A stretch of DNA of 64,000 nucleotides from Pseudomonas svalbardensis (GTDB lineage Bacteria; Pseudomonadota; Gammaproteobacteria; Pseudomonadales; Pseudomonadaceae). The DNA lies in contig NZ_CP125619.1 in assembly GCF_030053115.1 (NCBI RefSeq), positions 3,545,501-3,609,500 on the forward strand, given 5' to 3'. Made by a program: the position numbers and the translations under genes. Of the stretch, positions 1 to 8,979 are shown piece by piece. Within the stretch, counting starts at the first letter, position 1; every line of letters starts with the position of its first letter. Under the pieces are notes generated by a model. It was not told where the DNA came from. It saw only the letters and a program-made list of their open reading frames with translations, and did no database searches.

Positions 1-1951
1 GCGGACTCTGGATGTCCACGCCATAGCGGTCGAGCATTTGCTCGATGGCGCTTTTCGGCAGGCCTGGGTATTGCCGCTGAAACAACCGGACCCATTCATA
101 CTCCGAGTGCTGAAGCGCTTCGTAACGGCTTTCGAACAGCTCGGCTCGCTGGCCTTGCAACATGCTGGCTTGCCCGAATTCCTGATCAATCCTAAAGCGG
201 CTGATGGTATCGGCCAGCAAAGGCGTCGGCGGGCGTCCGGCCTGCATTAACCGCAGCATGTCATCATCGACGGCACTGACCTTGCCGATTTGCGCCAGCA
301 CGTCATCGCTGAAAGACGCCACCGACGGGCCGATTCCCCGGAGAAGCTCCACGCGACTCGGCAGTGCCAGGTTCGATGGTCCGGAAGTCGCGGCAACAAC
401 CTGATCCGGTGTCGGCCTGGCAACCGCCTCCCTCGGCGCTGCGCCAGGTTCACGCACTCTTTCGGCAATGACGCGGGCCTCGGCAGTTTCACTCCTGAGG
501 GCCGCCCCTGCGCCTGCCAGCGGCAGCGCATTGAGCAAGCCAAACACCGTGCGAGTCACGCCCGCCGATCGATCACTTGAACTTTCACCGTTGATGGTCT
601 GATCCAGGCCATACCCGGCGTCGATGATGCCTGCCAGCACCAGTAACCCTTCACCACCGGGCACAAACAACGCCAAAGGCCCAAATCGATTGATCCACTG
701 CACGACCGGTTCAACGACTGCACTCAAGTTATCCCGGTTGACCTGCGCATCGTCACGAATGGTCTGGACACTGGCCCGAGAGGCCTCCTTCATGGTCAGG
801 ACCAGCTTGGCAAACGGATCGGTGCCGGATGGCGAGTCATCGAAATCGATGTATCGCCCAGGCTCCCAAAAGCCGTCATTGTTGAAGAACCCCGCCTCTT
901 TGGTAAGCCGGTGTTCCTTCGGATAGACCGCCATGCCATCCAGCGCCGTCAGCACACCGGCATGGAAAGTGCCGTCCTTGCGATCATCCTCGGCAAAGTG
1001 GGCGGCCAGAGCCCGTTTTGTATCGTCACGCCGGCCCTGGTTGACAACCCATTGGTGCAATTGCCCGGAATCGTCAAACGCGTGCAGGGGTGAAGAGTTG
1101 CCGGGGATGTACAACAGAATCCTGCCGTCAGGTCCACGGTAGCCCCAGATATCTTTCGAGGTGTAGCGATAAAGCTTCAGGCGTCCCGTCTTGAGTATCG
1201 CGGGCACCCTGGTCGGCGCCTGCAATTGTTCGATTGTCAGCGTTGCCCATGCCTGATCAGACGGTAGCCCTGCCGCGTGCATGGCCAATTCGAATCCCTT
1301 TGCGGTCAGACTGTTCTCATGCCGCTGCAGCAAAGCGGCCATGACGAAAGCGGCTTTGGCCGACGTTTTCAGTGCGTGTGGTCTGGGTGCGATGATCACT
1401 TCGTCCGAGGGCCAGGCTTGAACAAGATAGGCCTGATATCGGTCCTGGAGGTCCAGTTCCCAGACCCATTTCTTGAAGTCAGCAGGCCTCACGGCGATCT
1501 GGGTTAGCGGTCCGTAGCGCTGCGGAACGGTTCGGCGATAAATGCCTTCATAGGTGTAGTAATAGTCGTTGCCGGGCTCGGTCAAATCATCGACGTGTTC
1601 CGTAACAACGATGGACGGCCCGACATCGGGTGGCGTGTACAAGCCAAACACTGTTTCGCCGAAACGCCCGTCGCCCACGGTTTGATAGTTGCCAATCAGC
1701 ACCTGCACCAGGGACATGGAACTCGCTACCCGCCCCTGATGGATGCCGTTCTGCGCAGGACGTCCCTTGTAATCGAGGGTCACCAGCTGTGCGGTTGTCG
1801 GATCAATGTCATGACCCCACTTTTCTTTGATCAGGTGTTCGCCAAACTGACTAGGTGTCTGCGGCAGAGCGGCATCCACAGCGGATCTCAGCTCCTCGCG
1901 CATGCCGGGAGAGGCCGGTGCATTGTCGTCTCTGTGGGGGTGGTCAATCAT
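1..1951 (-). CDS. DUF6543 / dermonecrotic-toxin-like large protein, N-terminal part (3' end outside window)
   Basis: The minus strand is open without a stop from an ATG at 1951 to the window edge, about 650 codons. An in-frame TGA lies about 25 nt upstream of that ATG. A second in-frame ATG at 1963 is an alternative start, and neither has a strong Shine-Dalgarno. The translation begins MIDHPHRDDNAPASPG and contains the segment RILLYIPGNSSPLH near residue 280, which I recognise from the Pseudomonas DUF6543 ('dermonecrotic toxin domain') family of very large proteins. A glycine/alanine-rich hydrophobic stretch near residues 445-485 could contact membrane. Family members are often 1,500 residues or more, so most of the protein probably lies to the left. 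A toxin or effector role is inferred from family naming only; no catalytic motif is visible here. Confidence 0.75.
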   Translation of the reverse strand, partial: MIDHPHRDDNAPASPGMREELRSAVDAALPQTPSQFGEHLIKEKWGHDIDPTTAQLVTLDYKGRPAQNGIHQGRVASSMSLVQVLIGNYQTVGDGRFGETVFGLYTPPDVGPSIVVTEHVDDLTEPGNDYYYTYEGIYRRTVPQRYGPLTQIAVRPADFKKWVWELDLQDRYQAYLVQAWPSDEVIIAPRPHALKTSAKAAFVMAALLQRHENSLTAKGFELAMHAAGLPSDQAWATLTIEQLQAPTRVPAILKTGRLKLYRYTSKDIWGYRGPDGRILLYIPGNSSPLHAFDDSGQLHQWVVNQGRRDDTKRALAAHFAEDDRKDGTFHAGVLTALDGMAVYPKEHRLTKEAGFFNNDGFWEPGRYIDFDDSPSGTDPFAKLVLTMKEASRASVQTIRDDAQVNRDNLSAVVEPVVQWINRFGPLALFVPGGEGLLVLAGIIDAGYGLDQTINGESSSDRSAGVTRTVFGLLNALPLAGAGAALRSETAEARVIAERVREPGAAPREAVARPTPDQVVAATSGPSNLALPSRVELLRGIGPSVASFSDDVLAQIGKVSAVDDDMLRLMQAGRPPTPLLADTISRFRIDQEFGQASMLQGQRAELFESRYEALQHSEYEWVRLFQRQYPGLPKSAIEQMLDRYGVDIQSP

Positions 1952-2085
1952 GGTGCATTCCATTGCAGCATTTCAGGAACACCACCCTAACTGACCACGG
2001 ATCAACCGGATGCGGGAGCGATCGACAATGACCTCAGGAAAATTCTCAAATACCGGAAGGAAAACGCATGGACTTAAAACCCGCA

Positions 2086-2127
2086 AAAAAAATGAAACCG
2101 GGGAGGTATCCACGGTTTCATTTTTTT
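2086..2127 (-). terminator. Rho-independent terminator downstream of sohB
   Basis: A perfect 15-bp inverted repeat (2086-2100 and 2113-2127) surrounds a 12-nt loop. The arms contain A and T runs, so the hairpin would end transcripts from either side. It lies 23 bp past the sohB stop on the minus strand and separates sohB from the DUF6543 gene. Confidence 0.85.
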
Positions 2128-2149
2128 GAACGATGATGCTTTTTGAGTA

Positions 2150-3175
2150 TTACCAGAAGCGTTGCTGGGTCAGCCGGCTCCACCAGCTCAGCAACACACG
2201 ATCGACCGAGCCGCTGGCCGCCATGCCGATGCGTTCCTGCAGACTTTTACGTTCGGCGTAGTGCAAGTGGTACAGCTCGGACTTTTTGGCACGTTCGGCG
2301 AGGTATTCATCGCTGGTCTTGAGTTCGTCCACCAGTTGTTTATCCAGCGCCGCGATGCCGAGCCAGATCTCACCGGTAGCCACTTCGTCGATGGCCAGTT
2401 GCGGGCGATAGCGGGAAACGAAGTTCTTGAACAACTGGTGAGTGATGTCCAGGTCTTCCTGGAACTTCTCCCGGCCTTTCTCGGTGTTTTCGCCAAACAC
2501 CGTCAGGGTGCGCTTGTACTCGCCGGCGGTCAGCACTTCGAAGTCGATGTCGTGTTTTTTCAGCAGACGGTTGACGTTAGGCAACTGCGCCACAACGCCG
2601 ATCGAGCCGAGAATCGCGAACGGCGCACTGATGATCTTCTCGCCGATGCACGCCATCATGTAGCCGCCGCTGGCCGCGACCTTGTCGATGCACACGGTCA
2701 ACGGCACACCGGCATCACGGATCCGCGCCAGTTGCGAGGACGCCAGGCCGTAGCTGTGAACCATGCCGCCGCCGCTTTCCAGACGCAGCACCACTTCATC
2801 CTTGGGTGTGGCGAGGGTCAGCAGCGCGGTGATTTCATGGCGCAGGCTTTCGGTGGCCGACGCCTTGATGTCGCCGTCGAAATCCAGCACGAACACCCGA
2901 GGTTTGGCTGCCTCAGGTTTTTTCTTTTGCTTTTTCTCGGTTTTAGCTTCGACCTTGCGCAAGGCCTTGAGCTGGTCCTTGTCGAGCAAGGTTTGCTCCA
3001 GGCGTTCGCGCAGCCCTTTGTAGAAATCATTGAGTTTGCTGACTTGCAACTGGCCGACCGACTTGCGCCGACCTTTGCTGCGCAACGCCGCGAAACTGGC
3101 CAGGACCACCAGAATGGCGATCACCAGTGTCACGGTCTTAGCCAGAAAAACTGCGTACTCGGCAAAAAACTCCAC
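2150..3175 (-). CDS. sohB: SohB, inner-membrane serine peptidase (family S49)
   Basis: 341 residues, the usual SohB length. An N-terminal membrane anchor (about residues 10-30) is followed by a charged linker rich in Lys and Glu (55-90) and the S49 protease domain. The catalytic dyad of the family is visible: Ser169 in the motif VAASGGYMMA and Lys221 in GEYKRTLT. The ATG at 3175 begins MEFFAEYAVF, the conserved SohB start. The family cleaves peptides at the periplasmic face of the inner membrane and is related to signal-peptide peptidase SppA. The gene stands alone, followed by a strong terminator. Confidence 0.93.
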   Translation of the reverse strand: MEFFAEYAVFLAKTVTLVIAILVVLASFAALRSKGRRKSVGQLQVSKLNDFYKGLRERLEQTLLDKDQLKALRKVEAKTEKKQKKKPEAAKPRVFVLDFDGDIKASATESLRHEITALLTLATPKDEVVLRLESGGGMVHSYGLASSQLARIRDAGVPLTVCIDKVAASGGYMMACIGEKIISAPFAILGSIGVVAQLPNVNRLLKKHDIDFEVLTAGEYKRTLTVFGENTEKGREKFQEDLDITHQLFKNFVSRYRPQLAIDEVATGEIWLGIAALDKQLVDELKTSDEYLAERAKKSELYHLHYAERKSLQERIGMAASGSVDRVLLSWWSRLTQQRFW

Positions 3176-3315
3176 AGGGACTCCTTTAATACGATGCGCT
3201 GCAAAAACGCGCGCGGGATACCTCCAGCATACCCATGCACCGGCTCGGCGGCCAGCCGTGAAACCTCTGGCAACAGCCCTGTAACGGGCATTTCAAACAA
3301 GCGTATGTTTTTTCA

Positions 3316-3344
3316 TTGACAGGTCACCGTCATCCTCATAACCT
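3316..3344 (+). promoter_or_regulatory. Putative sigma-70 promoter for the histidine phosphatase gene
   Basis: A perfect -35 box TTGACA (3316-3321) is separated by 17 bp from TAACCT (3339-3344), a 4/6 match to the -10 consensus. The expected transcription start near 3351 would leave a short leader before the GTG at 3379. This argues against the longer TTG-initiated reading frame that begins inside the -35 box. Confidence 0.45.
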
Positions 3345-3378
3345 CGCCGAACCTTCAACGTACCGGGATGACGCGGAC

Positions 3379-4089
3379 GTGGGCAGTATCTATTTGATTC
3401 GACATGGCCAGGCCTCCTTTGGTGCAGACGACTATGACGTCCTGTCGCCGACCGGTATTCGCCAGGCAGAAGTCCTCGGCCAGCACCTCGCCGAACTGGG
3501 TATCAGCTTCGATCGCTGCCTCTCGGGTGACCTGCGCCGCCAGCAACACACGGCCAACAGCGCACTGGAACAGTTCGCTGCGGCAGGCCTGCCGGTTCCG
3601 GTCCTGGAAATCGATTCCGCTTTCAATGAGTTCGACGCCGACGCGGTGATCCGCGCGCTGCTGCCGGCCATGTTACCGGACGAACCCGAAGCGCTGCATA
3701 TCCTGCGCAATGCCGCGCAAAACCGCGGCGAATTCCAGCGAATCTTCGCCCTGATCATCGAACGCTGGCTTGCCGGCACCTATGACACACCGGATCTGGA
3801 AAGCTGGCTGGGGTTTGTCGAACGGGTGCAAGCGGGTCTGCAGCGAATCCTCGAAAGCGCCGACAACACCCAGAAAATCGCCGTGTTCACCTCCGGCGGC
3901 ACTATCACGGCCCTGCTCCATCTCATTACGCAAATGCCTGCCAGGCAGGCGTTTGAACTGAACTGGCAAATCGTCAACACCTCGCTCAACCTGCTGAAGT
4001 TTCGTGGTCGCGAGGTGGCTCTGTCTTCTTTCAACAGTCACGCGCACCTGCAACTGTTGAAGACCCCGGAACTCATCACGTTTCGCTGA
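3379..4089 (+). CDS. Histidine phosphatase family protein (phosphoglycerate-mutase-like)
   Basis: From the GTG at 3379 the protein is 236 residues and begins GSIYLIRHGQASFG, placing the family RHG motif (Arg8-His9-Gly10) right at the start as expected. A longer frame from a TTG at 3316 would add 21 residues not typical of the family and would overlap a likely promoter. His9 would be the phosphoryl acceptor. Near the C terminus the motif that usually supplies the second histidine reads FTSGGTITALL, with Ser in place of His. The substrate is unknown; the family includes phosphomonoesterases of small metabolites and proteins. The SCP2 gene follows 64 bp downstream and may be co-transcribed. Confidence 0.85.
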   Translation: MGSIYLIRHGQASFGADDYDVLSPTGIRQAEVLGQHLAELGISFDRCLSGDLRRQQHTANSALEQFAAAGLPVPVLEIDSAFNEFDADAVIRALLPAMLPDEPEALHILRNAAQNRGEFQRIFALIIERWLAGTYDTPDLESWLGFVERVQAGLQRILESADNTQKIAVFTSGGTITALLHLITQMPARQAFELNWQIVNTSLNLLKFRGREVALSSFNSHAHLQLLKTPELITFR

Positions 4090-4153
4090 GTCCGGACTAT
4101 TGTGACCCTGGCTGTATTCACCCAGCTCTAATTACCCAAGAAAGGATCGAACC

Positions 4154-4468
4154 ATGACCTCCGTAGCTGATGCCGTACAAGCAATGAAAGCCAAGTTCAA
4201 CCCAGCCGCTGCTGCCGGTCTGGACCTGGTATTCGGTTTCCGCATCGACGACACCAAGAACTTCTCGCTGATCGTCAAGGACAGCACCTGCGAGCTCCAG
4301 GAAGGCGAAAATCCGGACGCCCAGGTGACTCTGGTCATGGACGGCGAAACCCTGGAAGGCATCGTCAGCGGCGAAACCGACGGCATGCAAGCCTTCATGG
4401 GCGGCAAACTGCGCGCTGAAGGCGACATGATGCTGGCCATGAAACTGTCCGAGCTGTTCCCGGCCTAA
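4154..4468 (+). CDS. SCP2 sterol-binding domain protein
   Basis: 104 residues that consist of a single SCP2 fold, with the typical segments LVFGFRIDD, NPDAQVTLVMDGETLEGIVSGETDGMQAF-type core (read in parts) and a C terminus ending in LSELFPA. It has no signal peptide or membrane segment, so it is probably cytosolic and binds lipids or acyl chains in a hydrophobic tunnel. A clear AAGGA ribosome site lies 8 nt before the ATG. A strong terminator follows 40 bp after the stop. Its partner is not known; the upstream phosphatase is co-oriented. Confidence 0.88.
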   Translation: MTSVADAVQAMKAKFNPAAAAGLDLVFGFRIDDTKNFSLIVKDSTCELQEGENPDAQVTLVMDGETLEGIVSGETDGMQAFMGGKLRAEGDMMLAMKLSELFPA

Positions 4469-4509
4469 GCGCGCCGCTCCCGATCTTCGGGAGCACGCCT
4501 GGCTGCAAA

Positions 4510-4545
4510 CGAATCCCGCCCCTCGAGGCGGGATTCGTCGTTTTT
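4510..4545 (+). terminator. Rho-independent terminator after the SCP2 gene
   Basis: The arms CGAATCCCGCC and GGCGGGATTCG form a perfect 11-bp stem with a 6-nt loop, followed by a T run at 4541-4545. Confidence 0.9.
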
Positions 4546-4664
4546 CGCCATCGGAAAACGGCTACCTGTGGATTTGCCGTCTATATTCCTTCTGGCCGCA
4601 TGCGTCAGACATCGGCTGTTTGCCCTCGCTTTTTTTATGAAGAGCCTTTGCGTGGAGCATTGCC

Positions 4665-6623
4665 ATGAGCCCACCTGACGACCACGACGGTTTTAACCGC
4701 CGCCGTGTACTGCAAGGCCTTTCGGCAGGCGCCGTCGGTGCCTGGATCAGCCCGCTACTCGCAGGGAGTAAAACCATGCCCGACGCCCCCGCCGACCTCA
4801 TCCTGTACAACGGACGCCTGCACACCGTCGATCGCAAAAAACCTCAAGCCAGCGCCGTCGCGATCAAGGACGGACGCTTCGTGGTGGTCGGCAGCGATGC
4901 CCAGGCCATGGCCCTGCAAGGCCCCGGCAGCCAGATTATCGACCTGCACGGTCGCACGGTGATTCCCGGTCTCAACGACTCGCACCTGCACCTGATCCGT
5001 GGTGGCCTCAACTACAACCTCGAACTGCGCTGGGAAGGCGTCCCCTCACTGGTCGACGCGCTGCGCATGCTCAAGGATCAGGCGGACCGCACACCCACGC
5101 CGCAATGGGTGCGGGTGGTCGGTGGCTGGAACGAGTTCCAGTTCGCCGAAAAACGCCTGCCGACGATTGATGAATTGAACAAGGCCGCGCCGGATACCCC
5201 GGTGTTCGTCCTGCACCTCTACGACCGCGCCCTGCTTAACCGAGCCGCGTTGAAGGTGGTCGGTTATACCCGCGACACGCCGAACCCGCCGGGTGGCGAA
5301 ATCCAGCGTGATGCCAATGGCGACCCGACGGGCATGCTGATCGCCCGCCCCAACGCGATGATTCTCTACTCGACCCTGGCCAAAGGGCCGAAACTGCCGC
5401 TGGAATACCAGGTCAACTCCACCCGCCAATTCATGCGCGAACTCAATCGCCTGGGTGTTACCAGTGCCATTGATGCCGGCGGCGGTTACCAGAATTATCC
5501 GGACGACTATCAAGTCATCCAGCAACTGGCCAAAGACCAGCAGCTCACGGTGCGCATTGCTTACAACCTGTTCACGCAGAAACCCAAGGAAGAGCTGACC
5601 GACTTCAAGAACTGGACCAGCACCTCCCACTATGGTCAGGGCGATGACTTTCTACGGCACAACGGTGCCGGGGAAATGCTGGTGTTCTCGGCGGCAGACT
5701 TCGAGGCCTTCCTCGAACCCCGCCCAGACCTGCCGCAAACTATGGAGCAGGAACTGGAACCGGTGGTCCGCCATCTGGTGGAGCAGCGCTGGCCGTTCCG
5801 TTTGCACGCCACGTACAACGAATCCATCAGCCGCATGCTCGACGTGTTCGAGAAGGTCAATCGCGACATTCCGTTCGACGGTTTGCCGTGGTTCTTCGAC
5901 CACGCGGAAACCATCACCCCGCAGAACATCGAACGGGTCAAAGCCCTCGGCGGCGGCATCGCGATCCAGGACCGCATGGCATTCCAGGGCGAATACTTCG
6001 TCGACCGTTACGGCGCCAAGGCTGCCGAAGCCACGCCGCCCATCACTCGTATGTTGGCCGAAGGCATTCCTGTCGGCGCCGGCACCGATGCCACGCGCGT
6101 GTCCAGCTACAACCCCTGGACTTCGCTGTACTGGCTGGTCAGCGGTCGCACCGTCGGTGGTCTGGCGCTGTACCCGCAAGGCTTGAGCCGCGATACCGCG
6201 CTGGAACTCTTCACCCACGGCAGCGCCTGGTTTTCCTCCGAGCAAGGCAAAAAAGGCCAGATCAAGGTCGGGCAACTGGCCGACTTGATTGCGTTGTCGG
6301 CGGACTATTTCCACATCGAGGATGAAGCGGTCAAATGGATCGAATCGGTACTGACCATCGTCGACGGCAAGATTGTCTACGGCAGCGTCGAGTTTGAAAA
6401 ACTCGGGCCGCCGCCCGTCCCGGTGGTGCCTGAATGGTCGCCCGTTGCCAAAGTACCGGGCCATTGGAAACCCCTCGCGCCGCTGACCGCGCAGGTTCAT
6501 CAATGCGTCGGAGCTTGCGCGGTGCATGCCCATCGCCATGAACGGGCGCGGCTGTCCTCGGCGCCTGTCAGTGATTTCGCTGGTTTCTGGGGGGCCTTGG
6601 GTTGCTCGTGTTTTGCGTTTTGA
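4665..6623 (+). CDS. Tat-exported metal-dependent amidohydrolase (YtcJ/AepA-like, Amidohydro_3)
   Basis: 652 residues. The N terminus carries a twin-arginine-like signal (RRRVLQGL at about 12-19, then a short hydrophobic stretch), suggesting export of a folded metalloenzyme to the periplasm. The amidohydrolase core follows: entry strand ADLILYNGRLHTVD, metal motif NDSHLHL near residue 105, a histidine in FFDHAE near residue 413, and the catalytic Asp region GAGTDATRVS near 470. The C-terminal tail ends GALGCSCFAF, cysteine-rich, which I recall from Pseudomonas homologues. YtcJ-type enzymes hydrolyse amides or related C-N bonds; the substrate here is unknown. The gene is monocistronic and is followed by a REP doublet. 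Confidence 0.82.
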   Translation: MSPPDDHDGFNRRRVLQGLSAGAVGAWISPLLAGSKTMPDAPADLILYNGRLHTVDRKKPQASAVAIKDGRFVVVGSDAQAMALQGPGSQIIDLHGRTVIPGLNDSHLHLIRGGLNYNLELRWEGVPSLVDALRMLKDQADRTPTPQWVRVVGGWNEFQFAEKRLPTIDELNKAAPDTPVFVLHLYDRALLNRAALKVVGYTRDTPNPPGGEIQRDANGDPTGMLIARPNAMILYSTLAKGPKLPLEYQVNSTRQFMRELNRLGVTSAIDAGGGYQNYPDDYQVIQQLAKDQQLTVRIAYNLFTQKPKEELTDFKNWTSTSHYGQGDDFLRHNGAGEMLVFSAADFEAFLEPRPDLPQTMEQELEPVVRHLVEQRWPFRLHATYNESISRMLDVFEKVNRDIPFDGLPWFFDHAETITPQNIERVKALGGGIAIQDRMAFQGEYFVDRYGAKAAEATPPITRMLAEGIPVGAGTDATRVSSYNPWTSLYWLVSGRTVGGLALYPQGLSRDTALELFTHGSAWFSSEQGKKGQIKVGQLADLIALSADYFHIEDEAVKWIESVLTIVDGKIVYGSVEFEKLGPPPVPVVPEWSPVAKVPGHWKPLAPLTAQVHQCVGACAVHAHRHERARLSSAPVSDFAGFWGALGCSCFAF

Positions 6624-6672
6624 AATGAGCCGCTAAAAAATCGCAGTCAGCGGCAGCTCCTACTTGATCCCT

Positions 6673-6804
6673 GTAGCAGCTGCCGAAGGCTGCGTTCGGC
6701 TGCGCAGCAGTCGCTAAACCATACGCTGCGGGTGTCTCAGATAAACCGCGTGCATATGATTCACGACTGCTGCGCAGCCGAACGCAGGCTTCGCCAGCTG
6801 CTAC
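6673..6804. repeat. REP doublet (REPIN), GTAGCAGCTG family, copy 1
   Basis: Two inverted arms start GTAGCAGCTG and end CAGCTGCTAC. Each contains a GCTGCGCAGCAGTCG-type core, and they flank a spacer of about 50 bp. Four relatives occur in this window (18926-19071, 38013-38147, 45289-45420 and a half copy at 51093-51127). It lies between the end of the amidohydrolase gene and the LysR gene. Confidence 0.85.
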
Positions 6805-6862
6805 ATGAACTGATCCGGCGGTATCTGTTTACAATGCCTGCACTTTCCCCTCCGGCCGCCCC

Positions 6863-7726
6863 ATGGATATCGATCTCGCCCGCACCTTTCTGGAAATCGT
6901 CCGCCACGGCAGCCTTGCCGCCGCCGCCGAAAAACTCCACGTTACCCAGACCGCGATCACGGCGCGGGTACAGAAACTCGAAAGCCAGCTAGGCAGTACG
7001 TTGTTCGTGCGCAACCGCGCCGGTGCGCGCCTGACGCCTAACGGTGAAGCCTTCGTGGTCTACGCCAATCAACTGGTCGAAACCTGGGAAGCGGCGCGGC
7101 GGGACTTGCCGTTGCCCGAGGGTTACCGCGACGTGCTGCACATCGGTGGCGAGGTCAGTCTGTGCAACCCGCTGATGCTCAGCTGGGCCGGCGCACTGCG
7201 CGAGAAGATCCCCAGCCACGCCCTGCGCATGGAAATCCGTGACGGTGAAAACCTGCTGCGCCAACTGGAGCTGGGGGTTCTGGATGCGGCGCTGGTTTAC
7301 CAGCCCGAGTATTGGCCACGCCTGCAAGTCGAGCAGGTGCTGGAAGAAAAACTGGTCCTCATCCGCCTGGCCGCAAGACCCGATCCCTACGTGTACATCG
7401 ACTGGGGCCCGGACTTCCGCCGTCAGCACGATGCGGCCCTGCCGGAAAAAGCCAAAGCCGCATTGAGCTTCAACCTCGGCCCACTGGGCTTGCAGTACAT
7501 TCTGGAAAACGGCGGCAGCGGTTACTTCCGCACCCGGGTGGTCCAGAGTTATCTGCAAAGCGGTGTGCTGGAGCAAGTGCCCAAAGCCCCGGAATTCAGC
7601 TACCCGACTTATCTGGTTTACTCCCGCGACCGCGACTCCGCGACGTTGCAACGAGCCTTCGACCTGCTGCGCGAAGTGATCAAATCCGACGATGACTGGT
7701 CGCAACGCTGGAACCCGCTGACCTGA
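6863..7726 (+). CDS. LysR-family transcriptional regulator
   Basis: 287 residues. The N-terminal winged helix-turn-helix (about residues 1-60) reads MDIDLARTFLEIVRHGS, then LAAAAEKLHVTQTAITARV, classic for LysR. The rest (about 90-280) is the periplasmic-binding-protein-like effector domain. The ATG at 6863 fits the usual LysR start. Effector and targets are not evident. It lies between the amidohydrolase gene and the hydroxylase fusion gene, all on the plus strand, but the REP doublet upstream suggests a separate unit. Confidence 0.88.
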   Translation: MDIDLARTFLEIVRHGSLAAAAEKLHVTQTAITARVQKLESQLGSTLFVRNRAGARLTPNGEAFVVYANQLVETWEAARRDLPLPEGYRDVLHIGGEVSLCNPLMLSWAGALREKIPSHALRMEIRDGENLLRQLELGVLDAALVYQPEYWPRLQVEQVLEEKLVLIRLAARPDPYVYIDWGPDFRRQHDAALPEKAKAALSFNLGPLGLQYILENGGSGYFRTRVVQSYLQSGVLEQVPKAPEFSYPTYLVYSRDRDSATLQRAFDLLREVIKSDDDWSQRWNPLT

Positions 7727-7824
7727 GTCCCGTTTGCACCGGATCATGGCATTTGTGACCTCACGGTTCGGCCCGCCTGAAACGCCGGGATCGTCTAATC
7801 TGCTGGAGATAACAATAACCACAG

Positions 7825-8979
7825 GTGATTGCAGTGAGGCAGACCACCGAAGCATTCCGCGCCCGCTACCGCGCTAATATTCATCCGCTCTACAACCCAT
7901 GGCTGCACGGCACTTTTGTGCTGCTGTTCGGGGTGCTGGCCATCGGCGGATTCTGGAGCACCGTGCACCAGGTACAGCCACTGGAATGGCTGGCGGTGCC
8001 GTTGACGTTGTTGTTCTTCAACTTCGGCGTGTACATGGTCCATCGGCACTTGGGGCATCACAAAAAGAGCTTCGCGCGAATGTTCTATGCCCGCCATGCC
8101 GGCGACCATCACAGCTTTTTCGCCCCCGGCCACATGACCTACGACAGTGCCCGGGACTGGCGGGTGATTCTGTTTCCAGCCTGGCTGATCGTGCTGCACA
8201 CGGTCGTCATCACCCTGCCCGTCTGGTGGCTGCTTGAGCAGTTCGATGCCAACGTTGCCGGGTTGTTCGGCGGCTGTCTGGTCCTCGGCTACCTGACCTA
8301 TGAAGTGTTCCATGCCTGCGAGCACCTGCCACCCGAGAACCCCGTCACACGGTTGCCGTGGATCCGCCAGATGCGCCGCCTGCATGAACTGCATCACCGT
8401 CGTGAGCTGATGCAGGAACGCAATTTCAATATCGTTTTTCCGCTGATGGACTACCTGTTCGGCACCCTCTATTGGGAACCGGAGCCGACTGACCTGCACT
8501 CGACGAGAACAACCATGACCCGCATGCAGCATCAAATCGACATTGCTGGAGACCCGATTGACGTGCTCGCCTATGCCAGCACCGTGACCCGTTGGCCGGA
8601 GTGGCATCCCTCGTCCCTCAAGGTCGATGGCCAGAGCGGTCCGCTGCATGCCGGAGGGCGGTTCGAGGAAGACATCAAGGCGGGCGGGCGTGAGGGACAC
8701 TTGCGCTGGGAGGTTAACGAATACCTGCCAGGACGCCGCTGGAGTGCCTGGGCCCATGACGATCACGGGTTGTCTTTAGTGGTGACTTACGAGTGCGAGA
8801 TCCTGGGCGATGGAACACACTTTGTCCGCACCCTGGAGTATCAGTTCAGCGGCCTGGCGATGCGCATTGCCAATCGACTGCTGCTCAAGCGCCGCATCGA
8901 TCGTGAGTCGGCAGCTTCGATGTTGGCATTGCGCGAGATGGCGCAAAAACAATTGGCCTCGGCGGGAGTCAGCGCATGA
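7825..8979 (+). CDS. Fusion protein: fatty acid hydroxylase / sterol-desaturase domain plus SRPBCC domain
   Basis: 384 residues from a GTG at 7825; a second in-frame GTG at 7834 is also possible. Residues about 25-215 are a membrane di-iron hydroxylase-type domain with several hydrophobic segments and histidine clusters HRHLGHH (73-79), HAGDHH (91-96), HACEH (163-167) and HELHH (187-191). Residues about 232-375 are an SRPBCC/START-like lipid-binding domain (MQHQIDIAGDPIDVLAYAST, WPEWHPSS). The family oxidises lipid alkyl chains or sterols using iron and O2. The fused SRPBCC domain could hold the hydrophobic substrate or product. The stop overlaps the next start (ATGA), so the two genes are probably translationally coupled. 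Confidence 0.8.
   Translation: MIAVRQTTEAFRARYRANIHPLYNPWLHGTFVLLFGVLAIGGFWSTVHQVQPLEWLAVPLTLLFFNFGVYMVHRHLGHHKKSFARMFYARHAGDHHSFFAPGHMTYDSARDWRVILFPAWLIVLHTVVITLPVWWLLEQFDANVAGLFGGCLVLGYLTYEVFHACEHLPPENPVTRLPWIRQMRRLHELHHRRELMQERNFNIVFPLMDYLFGTLYWEPEPTDLHSTRTTMTRMQHQIDIAGDPIDVLAYASTVTRWPEWHPSSLKVDGQSGPLHAGGRFEEDIKAGGREGHLRWEVNEYLPGRRWSAWAHDDHGLSLVVTYECEILGDGTHFVRTLEYQFSGLAMRIANRLLLKRRIDRESAASMLALREMAQKQLASAGVSA

Noticed and set aside
2068..2136. 22-codon plus-strand frame beginning MDLKPAKKMKPG with AAGGA upstream
   Set aside because: It runs straight through the sohB terminator hairpin and has no downstream context; the codons are explained by the palindrome.
2162..3319. 385-codon plus-strand frame opposite sohB
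   Set aside because: It is the antisense shadow of sohB, whose catalytic motifs are clear; high GC makes such long frames common.
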